Notes: generated by a model from the letters alone, not told the origin. A stretch of 64,000 nt of DNA from Elusimicrobiota bacterium (GCA_003482905.1 DMXM01000029.1:52010-116009); one strand, 5' to 3'. Counted from the stretch's first letter, positions 39,621 to 50,728 are shown. Numbers and translations are program-made.

Positions 39621-41897
39621 ATGCGAATTCCCTCCATAAAACACGCTTTCTTCAAGGCCCTGTGGCCGGCCAGGGTGCGCAACCAGCTGGTCCTGGGCGT
39701 GGCGCTCGTTCATCTGATCCTCATGACCGTCTTCATTTTCGACCTGATAGAACGCCAGCGCATTTTTCTGTATGCGCAGGACCTGGAGAAGGCAAAAAGC
39801 CTTGCGGGAGCGCTGGCCGCCAACAGCACTTCATGGGTAATAGCCAACGACGTTGTCGGCCTGTCCGAGCTGGTGGGGCACATGCCCGGATACCATGTTT
39901 TGTGCCATGCCATGGTAGTAGACACGGAGGGCATGGTGCTGGCCCATACCGACCGCTCCCTTATAGGAATGTATCTAAAAGACGATCTGAGCCGTTCTTT
40001 CCTTAAAGCCGAGCCTAAAATCCATGTACTCCATGACAATCCGCATAACCTGGATGTCGCCTCACCCGTCCTGACCGATACGGGCGATTGCATAGGCTGG
40101 GTACTCCTCCTCCACAACCGGGAACATGTCGGAAAAAGCCTGAGGCACATATACCGCAACGGCATAATATACACCCTTCTGGCCATCCTGACCGGCTCGA
40201 TATTCGCCATGCTGATAGGCGGCCGGCTGACTTCCGACCTCAACCGCCTGATAGCCTTCGCCGCCGACATCAAGAAGGGCAGCCACGGCCTGCGCCTGGA
40301 CATTCCATCCGGTTACGAGGTGGGCAAACTCAGTGAGGGCTTCAACCAGATGCTGGACGCCATAGAGGCGCGCGGAAAGGAGAACGCGGACCTGCGCCAT
40401 ATCCTCGACAACATGGCCGAGGGCTGCCTGATCATAGGCTTCGACTGGACCTACCATTATGTGAACGCCGCGGCCGCCGGCCAAAGATTCAAATCCAGGG
40501 AGGAACTGCTGGGCCGCGCAGTGACGGAGGTCTATCCCGGAATGGAAGAGAGCCGCATCTTCAAAGCCTACCGGCGCTGCATGCAGGAACGCATCCGGCT
40601 GCGTTTTGAAGCCGGACACACGTTCAAGGAAGGCCACCCGAGGTGGTACGAACTGAGCATCGAGCCGGTGACGGACGGGATATTTGTGCTTTTCCTGGAC
40701 ATTACCGAGCGCAAACGGTCGGAAAAAGAGCTCGCCGAAAGCGAAAAGAAATACCGCAGGCTCATCGAGACCCTTAACGAAGGCATCTGGATGATAGACG
40801 CCATGGCCCGCACCACCTACGTCAACCTGCGCATGGCGGAGATGCTGGGCCGTACCGTTGAGGAAATGATGGGGAAGGAGCTGTTCGACTTTATGGATGA
40901 AAAAGGCGTGGAGATGGCCCGCCTGAACATCGAGCACAGAAAGAGCGGGATAAGGGAACAGCATGACTTTGAATTCATAAAGAAAGACGGAACACGCATG
41001 TACGCCATTCTTGAGACAACCCCGATCACCGATGACGCCGGAAACTACGCCGGCGCCCTCGCCGCCGTGGCGGACATGACCGACCGGAAGGAAATGCAAA
41101 AAGACCTGGAGCTGGCGCGGACGCTGAACATACGCACCGAGGAATTAAAACAGGCGAACATCAAGCTCAAAGAGGTGGACCGGCTGAAGTCCATGTTCAT
41201 CGCCTCCATGAGCCACGAACTGCGCACCCCGTTGAACTCCATCATAGGGTTCTCCAGCATACTGCTCAAGGAATGGTGCGGCGCCATCAACGCGGAACAG
41301 CAGGAGAACCTCTCCACTATACTGGCCGCCGGCAGGCACCTCCATATGCTCATAGACGAAGTGATCGACGTTTCCAAGATAGAGGCGGGGATACATGAGA
41401 ACGTGGTGGAGAGTTTCGATATTTACGACCTGATCACCGAGGCGCTGGCGATCATTAAGAGCGAAAAAGGCGGCGGCGGTTTAAAATTCAGCGCCATAGC
41501 CGGCCATCAAATACTGCGCACGGACAGGCGCAGACTGTTCCAGTGCTTAATAAACCTGCTCAGCAACGCCGCCAAATTCACGTTAAAAGGCGAAGTCACG
41601 ATCAAGGCGGAGACCGTCAAGAACCCGGACGATCCGGCGGCGGCGGATATCGCGGAAATAACCGTGACCGACACCGGCATAGGAATAAAGGAGGAAGACC
41701 TCCCCAGATTATTCTCCCCTTTTGTCCGCCTTACCTCGCCGCTGACGGACAAGACAAAGGGGAGCGGCCTGGGCCTGTATCTTGTCCGGAAGATCGCTGC
41801 GGAAATATTGAAGGGAGAAGTCTTTGTAGATAGCGTCCACGGAAAGGGCAGTTCTTTCGGGCTCAGAATACCCGTGCGCCTGGAGCAGGAGAAATAA
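39621..41897 (+). CDS. Membrane sensor histidine kinase with two PAS domains
   Basis: 758 residues. Two membrane helices (about 22-42 and 182-202) flank a periplasmic Cache-like sensor (MVVDTEGMVLAHTDRSLIGMYL). A HAMP linker, two PAS domains (about 255-370 and 378-495), a coiled stretch, then the HisKA H-box FIASMSHELRTPLNSIIGF with H532 and the HATPase boxes NLLSNAAKF, DTGIGI and GSGLGLYLV follow. It is co-transcribed with the PhnD-like lipoprotein and with two response-regulator genes, the first just 1 bp downstream. Target response is unknown because neither regulator carries a DNA-binding domain. Confidence 0.92.
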   Translation: MRIPSIKHAFFKALWPARVRNQLVLGVALVHLILMTVFIFDLIERQRIFLYAQDLEKAKSLAGALAANSTSWVIANDVVGLSELVGHMPGYHVLCHAMVVDTEGMVLAHTDRSLIGMYLKDDLSRSFLKAEPKIHVLHDNPHNLDVASPVLTDTGDCIGWVLLLHNREHVGKSLRHIYRNGIIYTLLAILTGSIFAMLIGGRLTSDLNRLIAFAADIKKGSHGLRLDIPSGYEVGKLSEGFNQMLDAIEARGKENADLRHILDNMAEGCLIIGFDWTYHYVNAAAAGQRFKSREELLGRAVTEVYPGMEESRIFKAYRRCMQERIRLRFEAGHTFKEGHPRWYELSIEPVTDGIFVLFLDITERKRSEKELAESEKKYRRLIETLNEGIWMIDAMARTTYVNLRMAEMLGRTVEEMMGKELFDFMDEKGVEMARLNIEHRKSGIREQHDFEFIKKDGTRMYAILETTPITDDAGNYAGALAAVADMTDRKEMQKDLELARTLNIRTEELKQANIKLKEVDRLKSMFIASMSHELRTPLNSIIGFSSILLKEWCGAINAEQQENLSTILAAGRHLHMLIDEVIDVSKIEAGIHENVVESFDIYDLITEALAIIKSEKGGGGLKFSAIAGHQILRTDRRRLFQCLINLLSNAAKFTLKGEVTIKAETVKNPDDPAAADIAEITVTDTGIGIKEEDLPRLFSPFVRLTSPLTDKTKGSGLGLYLVRKIAAEILKGEVFVDSVHGKGSSFGLRIPVRLEQEK

Positions 41898-41898
41898 T

Positions 41899-42270
41899 AT
41901 GGCAAAAGTACTGGTGGTAGAGGACAACGGCGACAATCTCCGCCTTATATCAAAGGTCCTTGAGCGGGGCGGCTATACCGTTGGCGCCGCGGTCAACGGG
42001 ACGGACGGGGTGAATCTGGCCATGAAAGAAAAATTCTCTTTTATCGTCATGGATATCAATCTTCCGGACATGGACGGGCTTGAGGCGGCGAAGCGGATCC
42101 GCGAAACCGGCATAGACAAGGACGTGCCGATAATCGCCATAACTTCCTACGCCATGCGCGGCGATATGGCGCGGATACTGGCAGCCGGCTGCAGCGGCTA
42201 CTTCGAAAAGCCGATAGACCCGCTGAAGATACTCGCCGAAATACACAGGATCATTGGGGTGGAGAAATGA
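41899..42270 (+). CDS. Single-domain response regulator (receiver only)
   Basis: 123 residues, a lone CheY-like receiver. Acidic pocket ED near residues 8-9, phosphoacceptor D52 (FIVMDINLPDMDG), T82 in AITSYAM and K104 (YFEKPID). No output domain, so it passes phosphate or binds a partner protein. It overlaps the next gene by 4 bp (ATGA). Confidence 0.92.
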   Translation: MAKVLVVEDNGDNLRLISKVLERGGYTVGAAVNGTDGVNLAMKEKFSFIVMDINLPDMDGLEAAKRIRETGIDKDVPIIAITSYAMRGDMARILAAGCSGYFEKPIDPLKILAEIHRIIGVEK

Positions 42271-44342
42271 AGATATTGATAGTGGAGGATGACCGCGACG
42301 CCAGGAGATTCCTGCGTATCGTGGGTGAGAAAGGCTTTCACGATATCATAGAAGCCGAGAACGGGCTGGAAGGCCTGCGTCTGGCCACGGAGCACAAGCC
42401 GGACCTTATAATATCCGACGCCCTTATGCCCGTGATGGACGGCTTTTATTTCCTGCGCGAGATAAAGAAGCACGCGGCCCTGAAAGATATCCCCTTCATA
42501 TTCTATTCAGCGACCTACACGGAACAGGACGACATCCGCCTGGCCAGGTCCATGGGCGCTGATGACTACATAATAAAACCCAAAGAGCCGGAAGAACTTT
42601 GGGCCGAGATAGGGCGCGCGCTGGAAAAACGGAAGGCGGAAAAACACGTCAAGGCGGTTTTTTCCACCCCCGAGGAGGAGAACGAACATCTGCGGCGGCA
42701 TACGCAGATAATAGCTCTTAAGCTGGAGCGGACCGTGGCCAAGCTCCAGGAGGCCCTGGCCGTTCAGGAACAAAGCGAGGAGGCCCTGCGCCTGAAAACC
42801 GGCGAGCTGGAAAAGTTTTTCTCGGTGGCGCTGGACCTTCTGTGCATAACCGACGCGGAAGGCAATTTCAGGCCTCTGAACCCCGCCTGGGAACGCGCGC
42901 TGGGCTACACGCAGCTGGAACTCGCGGGAAGAAAGCTTTTTGAATTACTGCACCCGGATGATATCACCCCGACGCGGGAAACCCTGGCGGCCCCGGCCGC
43001 GCGCAGCAAAGCGGCTAACTTCGTAAACCGCTGCCGGTGCAAGGACGGGACATACCGCTGGCTGGAATGGTGTTTGGCTCCGGCCGGGAAACTTATATAT
43101 GCAGCGGCCAGGGATATAACCCGGCAGCGCCAGGCCACGCAAGAGCGCGATATCCTTGAGGCCAAGCTGCGGCAGGCGCATAAAATGGAAGCCGTGGGCC
43201 GGCTGGCCGGCGGAGTGGCGCATGACTTCAACAACCTGCTGACGGCCATAGACGGCTACGCCAACCTGCTCATAAAGGCCCTGCCGGCCGGCGAAAAATG
43301 CCGCTCCGACGCCGAAGAGATAAAGAAAGCCGCGGAGAGGGCGGCCTCCCTGACGCAGCAGCTTCTGGCCTTCAGCCGCAAGCAGGTACTGGCCCCGCGG
43401 GCCATCGGCCTTAACAAAACGCTGGGCGGCATAGAGAAAATGCTGCAGAGGCTGATCGGCGAGAACTTCACGCTGTCATTCTCACCGGACCCGCAACTCA
43501 AAAGCATCAAGGCCGATTCAAGCCAGATAGACCAGATAGTAATGAACCTCGTACTTAACGCCCGGGACGCCATGCCCGAGGGCGGAGATATAACCCTTGA
43601 AACGCATAACGTACGCGTAGACTCCAAAACAGAAGGGGCGCACGACGTCATGAGGCCCGGGGATTACGTCCAGCTTACGGTAACCGACTCCGGCTGCGGC
43701 ATGAGCGCCGAGACGCAGCAGCATCTATTTGAGCCTTTCTTCACCACCAAGGCCCCGGGGAAAGGGACCGGGCTCGGCCTGGCCACCGTATACGGCATAG
43801 TAATGCAGTCCGACGGACATATCTTTGTGTACAGCGAGGCCGGCATCGGGACCTCCGTGAAGATCTATTTCCCCGCTTCCACCCAGGAGGCCGGCGGGCA
43901 CAGGGATATGCCGGGCTATCTGGCCGGATTGCGCGGGAGCGAGACCGTACTGGTGGCGGAGGACGAGAATATGGTGCGCGATGTAGTCTGCCGGACATTG
44001 AGGGAAAACGGATATAAAACCATAGAGACGCGCGACGGGAAAGAGGCGGCCGATATTGCGGCGACTATGAGCGCCCCGATCCATGTAGCCATTATAGACC
44101 TGGTCATGCCGAAGCTCGGCGGCAAAGGTCTGCATGAGCGCCTGCGGTCTATCCACCCGGAAACAAAGGTCATATATACTTCGGGCTACACGGACAACTT
44201 CATGATCCGGCACATGGGGTTGTACCCCGATACGCCGTTCCTCCAAAAACCCATCTCCGAGATGGAACTTCTGGAAAAAGTACGGCAGGCCGCGGATTCA
44301 ACAAAGAAATCCGTCGCCTCGGACGGCGATAAAAACATATAG
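42267..44342 (+). CDS. Hybrid kinase: receiver-PAS-histidine kinase-receiver
   Basis: 691 residues and no membrane helix. Domains: receiver (1-120, D51 in IISDALMPVMDG), coiled coil, PAS (about 185-300), HisKA H-box AGGVAHDFNNLLTAIDGY with H319, HATPase (VLNARDAMPEGG, DSGCGM, GTGLGLATVYG) and a C-terminal receiver (about 555-675, IIDLVMPKLGGKG). The receiver at the N-terminus may be driven by the upstream membrane kinase, so the operon looks like a phosphorelay from a periplasmic ligand to a cytoplasmic hybrid kinase. Last gene of the operon; terminator follows. Confidence 0.92.
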   Translation: MKILIVEDDRDARRFLRIVGEKGFHDIIEAENGLEGLRLATEHKPDLIISDALMPVMDGFYFLREIKKHAALKDIPFIFYSATYTEQDDIRLARSMGADDYIIKPKEPEELWAEIGRALEKRKAEKHVKAVFSTPEEENEHLRRHTQIIALKLERTVAKLQEALAVQEQSEEALRLKTGELEKFFSVALDLLCITDAEGNFRPLNPAWERALGYTQLELAGRKLFELLHPDDITPTRETLAAPAARSKAANFVNRCRCKDGTYRWLEWCLAPAGKLIYAAARDITRQRQATQERDILEAKLRQAHKMEAVGRLAGGVAHDFNNLLTAIDGYANLLIKALPAGEKCRSDAEEIKKAAERAASLTQQLLAFSRKQVLAPRAIGLNKTLGGIEKMLQRLIGENFTLSFSPDPQLKSIKADSSQIDQIVMNLVLNARDAMPEGGDITLETHNVRVDSKTEGAHDVMRPGDYVQLTVTDSGCGMSAETQQHLFEPFFTTKAPGKGTGLGLATVYGIVMQSDGHIFVYSEAGIGTSVKIYFPASTQEAGGHRDMPGYLAGLRGSETVLVAEDENMVRDVVCRTLRENGYKTIETRDGKEAADIAATMSAPIHVAIIDLVMPKLGGKGLHERLRSIHPETKVIYTSGYTDNFMIRHMGLYPDTPFLQKPISEMELLEKVRQAADSTKKSVASDGDKNI

Positions 44343-44364
44343 GGAGACAAGTAACGGAAGGGCC

Positions 44365-44386
44365 AGGCTTAATAAAGCCCTTTTTT
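44365..44386 (+). terminator. Terminator of the signalling operon
   Basis: GGCTT and AAGCC pair around AATA, followed by CTTTTTT. It overlaps the last codons of the convergent metallopeptidase gene. Confidence 0.7.
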
Positions 44387-44731
44387 AACAAGCTCGTCGT
44401 CGCCCATGCCGAAATGATGGGCTATCTCGTGCATCAGCGTGTGGCGGATCCTGCCCTCCACCTCCCCCTCCTCCTCCTCCCGGCACAAGGCCTCGATGTT
44501 GCTCTTGAAAAGAGTTATTTTGTCCGGCATGGCTCCGCTGTAAGAAGCGCCCCGCTCCGACAGCGGCACTCCTTCGTAAAGGCCCAGCAGGCCGCGGCCG
44601 AACCTGGCGGTCTGCGCCTTAGAGGGCGCGGCCGCCACCGTAACGACGACGTTGTCGAGCCGTAAGCGGAATTCCCGCGGCAGCCTTCGGATGGCCTTGG
44701 CGGCCAGCTCCTCAAATTCTGAAATGGTCAT
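44369..44731 (-). CDS. Zincin-like metallopeptidase family protein
   Basis: 120 residues. The zinc motif is HEIAHHFG near the C-terminus (HTLMHEIAHHFGMGDDELVKKG), with the third ligand probably in the following GDDE. N-terminus MTISEFEELAAKAIRRLPREFRLRLDNVVV is typical of this small family of cytoplasmic zincins. Substrate unknown. It is the last gene of a run that includes serS, a TPR protein and an EamA protein, with 10 bp between it and the EamA gene. Confidence 0.85.
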   Translation of the reverse strand: MTISEFEELAAKAIRRLPREFRLRLDNVVVTVAAAPSKAQTARFGRGLLGLYEGVPLSERGASYSGAMPDKITLFKSNIEALCREEEEGEVEGRIRHTLMHEIAHHFGMGDDELVKKGLY

Positions 44732-44741
44732 AGCCCCCCGG

Positions 44742-45170
44742 CTATTTAGATATAAAGTAGATCCCGCCGGAAAGCAGCAGCGTGCCTATAAGCTTATTGG
44801 TGGTAAAGCTCTCCCCCAGGAATAACAATGCCAGCACGAAAGTGACAAAGGGATAAGTAGAGCTGAGCGGCACTATCCTGCCGGCCTCGCCTCCGGAAAG
44901 GGCCTTCAGGTAGAAGAAGACCCCGCCCATGGAAACTATCACGCTGGCCATAACGAACAGAGGCCCCAGCTTGTCCGAGCCCAGCAGGGCCTGTTTCGTC
45001 GGCGCGTATTTCCACAACACCAGCGGCGCGAAGATAAAGATCATGAACAGCGAACGCACATAGAAAGCCCCGGACGGGTCCATATGCTTAAGGGTTGCCT
45101 TGTCGAAAAAAGCGCCCATACCCCAGCCCAGGATAGCCAGCAGAAGGAAGATCACTGTCGAGAGTTCCAT
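44742..45170 (-). CDS. EamA-type small-molecule transporter, single repeat
   Basis: 142 residues with about five hydrophobic segments (VIFLLLAILGWGMGAFFDKATL, FYVRSLFMIFIFAPLVLW, LFVMASVIVSMGGVFFYLKAL, YPFVTFVLALLFLGESF, LIGTLLLSGGIYFI). This is one EamA/DMT half; such half-size proteins act as dimers. VPLSSTYPFVTFVLALLFLGE is the conserved second part. Cargo unknown. Five bases separate it from the TPR gene. Confidence 0.85.
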   Translation of the reverse strand: MELSTVIFLLLAILGWGMGAFFDKATLKHMDPSGAFYVRSLFMIFIFAPLVLWKYAPTKQALLGSDKLGPLFVMASVIVSMGGVFFYLKALSGGEAGRIVPLSSTYPFVTFVLALLFLGESFTTNKLIGTLLLSGGIYFISK

Positions 45171-45174
45171 GGCT

Positions 45175-46371
45175 TTAAGGCGGCGGCAGCTGGCCGGGCA
45201 GTTCCATTTCGGAGAAGGGCTTCTTGAGGTAATTGGCGATAGACTCGGAGAAACCCCAATTATCGCTGTAGGCTTTCGCTTCCTTGTAATACCCCACGGC
45301 CTTGTCGCGGGCGCCCTTCAGGTCGTAGACGTTGCCGAGACGCACTATCGCCCACACGCCCCAGCGCGCCGGGTGCGCCGCGGCGTCCTCTTTCAGCGTG
45401 GCCGCGGCCCTGGCAAAATATTCGGCGGCCTCGTCGTACTTCTTGTCCACCAGGTAGGTGGTGCCGATAGCCGTAAGCACGCGCGGCAGGTAGCGCTTGC
45501 GGTAGGCGGGGAGCCCCGCGTTGACGGCCTTAAGGTATTCAAAAGATTCCTTGCGGGACTCGTCGTATTTCTTATACTCGTAAAGGGAGACTATCTCCAC
45601 AAAATGCATCTGCGGGTGCACGGGATACTGCGCGCGCAGCTCCCTCGACCACTTCACGGCCAGCTCCGGGTTGGAGAACCTGCTGCCGGTCTGCGTGTAG
45701 ATCTCTATCAGCAGGAGTTTCGCGGCCAGGGCGTTAAAATACCCTTTCTCCTTGCAGACGTTCAAATATTCCAGGCCTTTCCCGGCGTCGCCGCTGAGGA
45801 AAAGGTTGGCCAGCAGTTTTATGGCGCCGGGCAGGGTCCCGGCATAATACTCGTACATCCCCAGCCCCAGGTAGGCGTCGTAAAGCTCGGGGTCGATCTT
45901 AAGCGCGCGGCGCGTGTTGGAGATGGCTTTTTTACCGTCGAAGAAGGCTTTGACCCAGCGGTGCTGGAGCACGGCCAGGCGCGCGCGCAGGCCGTACATG
46001 CCGCCCAGGCACAGGTAGGCGTTGGCGTCGCCGGGGTGTTTTTTTATCCAGGCAAGGCCGGTCTCTATGGCTTTATCGGTAAGTTCCGCGTATTCCTTGT
46101 CCAGCTTCGGGTCCGATTCGTCCTCGAGATATTCCAGGTTGGCCCATTTGGCCATGGCTATGCCGAAATGCGGGAATGGGTGGGCCGGGTACTTTTCCAG
46201 CGCCAGGTCGAAATTCTTTTTAGCCTCGGGGAGGTCCACGGAATAAATGGCGTCTATCCCTTTTTTCGAAAGGAGACGGAGCTCTTCGGGCAGGGGCTCG
46301 TATTTCGGGGCCGCCGCCATAGCCGCGGCCGCGCAGAGCGAAAGCGCCGCGGTCAAAATAAGTCTTTTCAT
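45175..46371 (-). CDS. Exported TPR-repeat protein
   Basis: 398 residues. Signal peptide ([20 protein letters not shown]), then TPR-like helical hairpins throughout: [78 protein letters not shown], and more to the end. Proteins of this type are scaffolds; no catalytic motif is seen. The start overlaps the serS stop by 4 bp. Confidence 0.8.
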   Translation of the reverse strand: MKRLILTAALSLCAAAAMAAAPKYEPLPEELRLLSKKGIDAIYSVDLPEAKKNFDLALEKYPAHPFPHFGIAMAKWANLEYLEDESDPKLDKEYAELTDKAIETGLAWIKKHPGDANAYLCLGGMYGLRARLAVLQHRWVKAFFDGKKAISNTRRALKIDPELYDAYLGLGMYEYYAGTLPGAIKLLANLFLSGDAGKGLEYLNVCKEKGYFNALAAKLLLIEIYTQTGSRFSNPELAVKWSRELRAQYPVHPQMHFVEIVSLYEYKKYDESRKESFEYLKAVNAGLPAYRKRYLPRVLTAIGTTYLVDKKYDEAAEYFARAAATLKEDAAAHPARWGVWAIVRLGNVYDLKGARDKAVGYYKEAKAYSDNWGFSESIANYLKKPFSEMELPGQLPPP

Positions 46372-47657
46372 AACGTTATTTTATCCGTTCCCATGTATTT
46401 GCGCAGGGCTTCCGGCACAATTACGGAGCCGTCCGCCTGCTGGTAATTTTCGAGTATCGCCGCGAAAGTGCGGCCCACGGCCAGGCCGGAGCCGTTGAGG
46501 GTGTGCACGAACTCCGTCTTTTTGCCGTCGGCGCGCCTGAAGCGGGTGTTCATGCGGCGGGCCTGGAAATCCGTACAGTTGGAGCAGGAGGAGATCTCCC
46601 TGAACATATTATCCCCGGGCATCCAGACCTCCAGGTCATAAGTCTTGGCGGAAGAAAAGCCCATGTCGCCGGTGCAAAGCTCGAGCACGCGGTAGGGGAG
46701 CTTAAGCACCCGCAGGACCTTCTCCGCGTCGGCGCGCAGTTTTTCCAGCGCGGCCATGGAATCCTCGGGCCGGGTAAGCCAGACCAGCTCCACCTTGTTG
46801 AACTGGTGGTTGCGTATCAAGCCGCGGGTGTCCTTGCCGTAAGAACCCGCCTCCTGACGGAAGCAGACGGTGTAGGCGGCGAAACGTTTGGGCAGGTCCT
46901 CCTCTTTAAGGATGTCGCCGCGGTACATGTTGGTGAGGGGCACTTCCGCCGTGGGAATAAGGTAAAGGGGCGGCTCGGAAGCCACTTTATAGAGGTCTTC
47001 CTCGAATTTGGGCAGCTGGCCGGTGCCCGTCATGGTTTCCGGGGTGACCAGGAAAGGCGGGAAGATCTCCGTGTAGCCGTGTTCCCCGGTGTGCAGGTCC
47101 AGCATCAGCTGGGTCAGGGAGCGCTCAAGCCTGGCGCCCTGCCCCTTTAACAGCGCGAAGCGCGAACCGGAAAGTTTGGTGGCCGTCTCAAAATCTAGTA
47201 TACCCAGCTTTTCGCCCACAGCGTGGTGGTCCAGCGGCTTGAATGAGAACTCGCGTTTGTCCGCGACGTCCTCGAAAACCACCTTATTATCCTGCGGCCC
47301 CCCCCCTTTCAGGACGCTTTCATGGGGCGGGTTGGGTACGCTGAGCAGCAGGGAGTTCAGCTCCGCCTCCTGGGCGGCTACCTTCTCCTCGCGCGCCTTC
47401 ACCGCCTCTTTGGCGGCGGCGGCCTCGGCCATGGCGGCTTGCGCGGCGGTTTCGTCTTTGGCGGCCTTGGCCACCTGGATCTTCTTGGAAACCTCGTTGC
47501 GCCTGGAGCGCAGCTCTTCTATTTCCGCGAGGGCCGCGCGGTAAACGGCGTCCTTGGCGATTATCTCTTCCAGAACCGGCAGATAGCGGCCGCCGCGGTC
47601 GGCCATGGCCGCCTTCGCATGTGCCGGGTTGGCGCGGACGAATTTTATATCAAGCAT
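46368..47657 (-). CDS. serS: Seryl-tRNA synthetase
   Basis: 429 residues. N-terminal coiled-coil arm (about 30-105), then the class II core: motif 2 region [36 protein letters not shown], and motif 3 [19 protein letters not shown]. Length and order are those of standard bacterial SerRS, which charges tRNA-Ser. Confidence 0.97.
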   Translation of the reverse strand: MLDIKFVRANPAHAKAAMADRGGRYLPVLEEIIAKDAVYRAALAEIEELRSRRNEVSKKIQVAKAAKDETAAQAAMAEAAAAKEAVKAREEKVAAQEAELNSLLLSVPNPPHESVLKGGGPQDNKVVFEDVADKREFSFKPLDHHAVGEKLGILDFETATKLSGSRFALLKGQGARLERSLTQLMLDLHTGEHGYTEIFPPFLVTPETMTGTGQLPKFEEDLYKVASEPPLYLIPTAEVPLTNMYRGDILKEEDLPKRFAAYTVCFRQEAGSYGKDTRGLIRNHQFNKVELVWLTRPEDSMAALEKLRADAEKVLRVLKLPYRVLELCTGDMGFSSAKTYDLEVWMPGDNMFREISSCSNCTDFQARRMNTRFRRADGKKTEFVHTLNGSGLAVGRTFAAILENYQQADGSVIVPEALRKYMGTDKITL

Positions 47658-47668
47658 TCAGAAAACTC

Positions 47669-48208
47669 TCAGGGCTTAAGAATATTTATAACGGCTTCGC
47701 GCACTATGGCGGCCGGCTCATCCCCCTGGCGGGGGCAGATCATAACTTCCATTTTAAGGGCCTCAGGCAGGAAGCCAGTGTTTCTGAGCTTGCGAAGCTG
47801 CTCAGAAAGCTCGAAGTTCAGCACCTTGGCCTGGCGTTCGGAGGCGGGGTTTATTTTAGAGACCCGCACTTCCTCCACGTAAAAGGGCACACCCCAGAAC
47901 GCCTTTTCGGGGGCGTCGCCCTTGCGGTTCAGGCGCAGCCGCAGCGAGTAGCGCAGCACCAGGCCTTCCACGGTCTTTACGGAAGGATTGCGCAGCGTCA
48001 CAAGGGCGCGCAGGTAATCGGAGAATTTCAGTCCCGGCGCGGCGCGCAGCTCCGTCACGGGGGCGTAGGGAGTGCGGCTCTTCCCCTGCATTTTGGAAAT
48101 TTCCCAGTTTATATTAATTATCTCGGTCTGGGCGGGGGCTTCCGGCGGAAGCGCCGCTGCAAGGGAAAGAACGGCGGCCAGAAAAGCGGTGATGCGGTAT
48201 ATGCTCAT
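47669..48208 (-). CDS. Exported hypothetical protein
   Basis: 179 residues with a signal peptide (MSIYRITAFLAAVLSLAAALP). The mature part reads as a beta sandwich: EIININWEISKMQGKSRTPYAPVTEL, LVLRYSLRLRLNRKGD, FWGVPFYVEEVRVSKI, LKMEVMICPR. No family recognised; no catalytic motif or lipobox. It lies 11 bp before serS and is probably in the same transcript. Confidence 0.7.
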   Translation of the reverse strand: MSIYRITAFLAAVLSLAAALPPEAPAQTEIININWEISKMQGKSRTPYAPVTELRAAPGLKFSDYLRALVTLRNPSVKTVEGLVLRYSLRLRLNRKGDAPEKAFWGVPFYVEEVRVSKINPASERQAKVLNFELSEQLRKLRNTGFLPEALKMEVMICPRQGDEPAAIVREAVINILKP

Positions 48209-48259
48209 TGTATGTTCTCCGTTGGGCTCTATAACTGAACAGCGCGGTCAATTCGCGTC

Positions 48260-48853
48260 TTACGCGGTTTCGGCGGCCAGCAGCGCTTTCTCCATGTTTT
48301 CCGGAATAAGCGCGAGAACCTCGCTGCGGGTCACGGTCCGGTCACATTGCAGGTCCAGCGTCACGGTGACCAGGCTGTGGGGACTGCGGCCCACAGCCGT
48401 CCAGAGCGCCTCCAGGAGAAACCGGGTCTCGCCCTGCACGCACTTGGGCGCGGTCGGCAGAAAGCTGCGCTTGAGCGCGTTGGAAAGGGAACTTATCAGC
48501 CCGTTGAGTATGATATTGCCGAGTTCGGACAGCAGGAGCTCCTGCGCCTGGTTGAGATTGGGCATCCTGGAAAATGAAAACCCCATGAAGCCCCTGGAAA
48601 TAGTGTCTATATCGCCGGGCCTGAACACCACCATGGAGGTGAACGGAAACTCGCCCTTCACCTCAAAGTAGACCGCGGCCCCGGTGCCGCGGACGGCGGA
48701 GTGGTCGAAAATGGCCTCTTCCATGCTGCGGCAGGAAACGCGGACATCGGCCACGCTCCATTCGCCGGCGGAAATACGCGAAAGCTTGGCCACGCACTTT
48801 TCAAGGCCCGCCACGGATATGCGTTCTAGTATTTGTCCGGCTTTTGTATCCAT
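48260..48853 (-). CDS. CheC-like chemotaxis phosphatase
   Basis: 197 residues. It has the CheC/CheX active motif E-x2-N-x22-P: SELGNIILNGLISSLSNALK ... the P lies in LPTAP. This family removes phosphate from CheY-P. The acid/serine four residues before the Glu in classic CheC is not clear here. The gene lies 18 bp after a CheY-like gene, an obvious partner. No chemoreceptor, CheA or CheW is nearby, so the pair may act outside flagellar chemotaxis, for example in pilus control. Confidence 0.75.
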   Translation of the reverse strand: MDTKAGQILERISVAGLEKCVAKLSRISAGEWSVADVRVSCRSMEEAIFDHSAVRGTGAAVYFEVKGEFPFTSMVVFRPGDIDTISRGFMGFSFSRMPNLNQAQELLLSELGNIILNGLISSLSNALKRSFLPTAPKCVQGETRFLLEALWTAVGRSPHSLVTVTLDLQCDRTVTRSEVLALIPENMEKALLAAETA

Positions 48854-48871
48854 TTTCCTCTTACCGCCAGG

Positions 48872-49225
48872 CTACGCGAGGTCCTTCATCAGCGACTTAA
48901 AATCCTCGTAGGAGAACGGCTTGCGCAGTATCGCATTGACGCCCTTGTCGGCCAGGCGCCGGTCTATCTCGTCCTGCTCCACCGCCGTCACCACCACCAC
49001 GCGGGCGTCCGGGTCCAACGCCCGCAGGTCTTCCAGGATCTCCACGCCCGACTTGCCGGGCAGGATGAGGTCGAGGAACACCACGTCGGGCTTGAACTCC
49101 TTGAAATACTTTACCGCGCTGGGGCCGTCCTCGGCCTCCGCCACCACCTCGTGCCCGAGCTTATTAAGCAGGGACTTGATGGTGTACCTGGTAAGGGCGT
49201 TATCTTCAACCAGCAATACTTTCAT
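48872..49225 (-). CDS. CheY-like single-domain response regulator
   Basis: 117 residues. Acidic ED (8-9), D52 in VVFLDLILPGKSG, T in VVTAVEQ and K in LRKPFSYEDF. No output domain. RBS GGGGGAG precedes the ATG. The CheC-like gene follows and probably dephosphorylates it. Confidence 0.92.
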   Translation of the reverse strand: MKVLLVEDNALTRYTIKSLLNKLGHEVVAEAEDGPSAVKYFKEFKPDVVFLDLILPGKSGVEILEDLRALDPDARVVVVTAVEQDEIDRRLADKGVNAILRKPFSYEDFKSLMKDLA

Positions 49226-49254
49226 ATCTCCCCCTTATACCGCTATGCCTGGCC

Positions 49255-49290
49255 GCGCGCCGGACCAAACCCCCGCTTGTTCCGGCGCGC
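49255..49290. repeat. GC-rich hairpin between metK and the CheY-like gene
   Basis: GCGCGCCGGA and TCCGGCGCGC pair around a 16-nt loop. It may be a factor-independent pause or terminator for metK, but no T-run follows. Confidence 0.4.
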
Positions 49291-49328
49291 CGTCCGGGGC
49301 CCGGCCCCGGCAGATCGATTTCAAACCT

Positions 49329-50528
<1,200 letters not shown>

Positions 50529-50598
50529 GTTATCTTCCTCCTGATATTATGTCTAAATTATACAAATTTCCTAGTACCCACCACCTGCGCCGCTGGGG

Positions 50599-50728
50599 GG
50601 CGGCAACCGGGGTGTGCCCTTGCGCACCCTTTGCGGAAGGGGGCCCCGCCATAATTTCCCTAGGCGGGGGGAACCGACGCAAGGGTTCCCTCTTCCAGGG
50701 TGCGCAAGGGCACACCCCGGTTGCCGCC
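50599..50728. repeat. Long inverted repeat, 32-bp arms
   Basis: Arms at 50599-50630 and 50697-50728 are exact reverse complements (begin GGCGGCAACCGGGGTGTGCC). The 66-nt centre holds smaller pairs (CCCCGCC/GGCGGGG, TTGCG/CGCAA), giving a branched fold. It lies between phosphohexomutase and metK, both on the minus strand. It has the look of a MITE-like or intergenic repeat element. No T-run. Confidence 0.75.
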
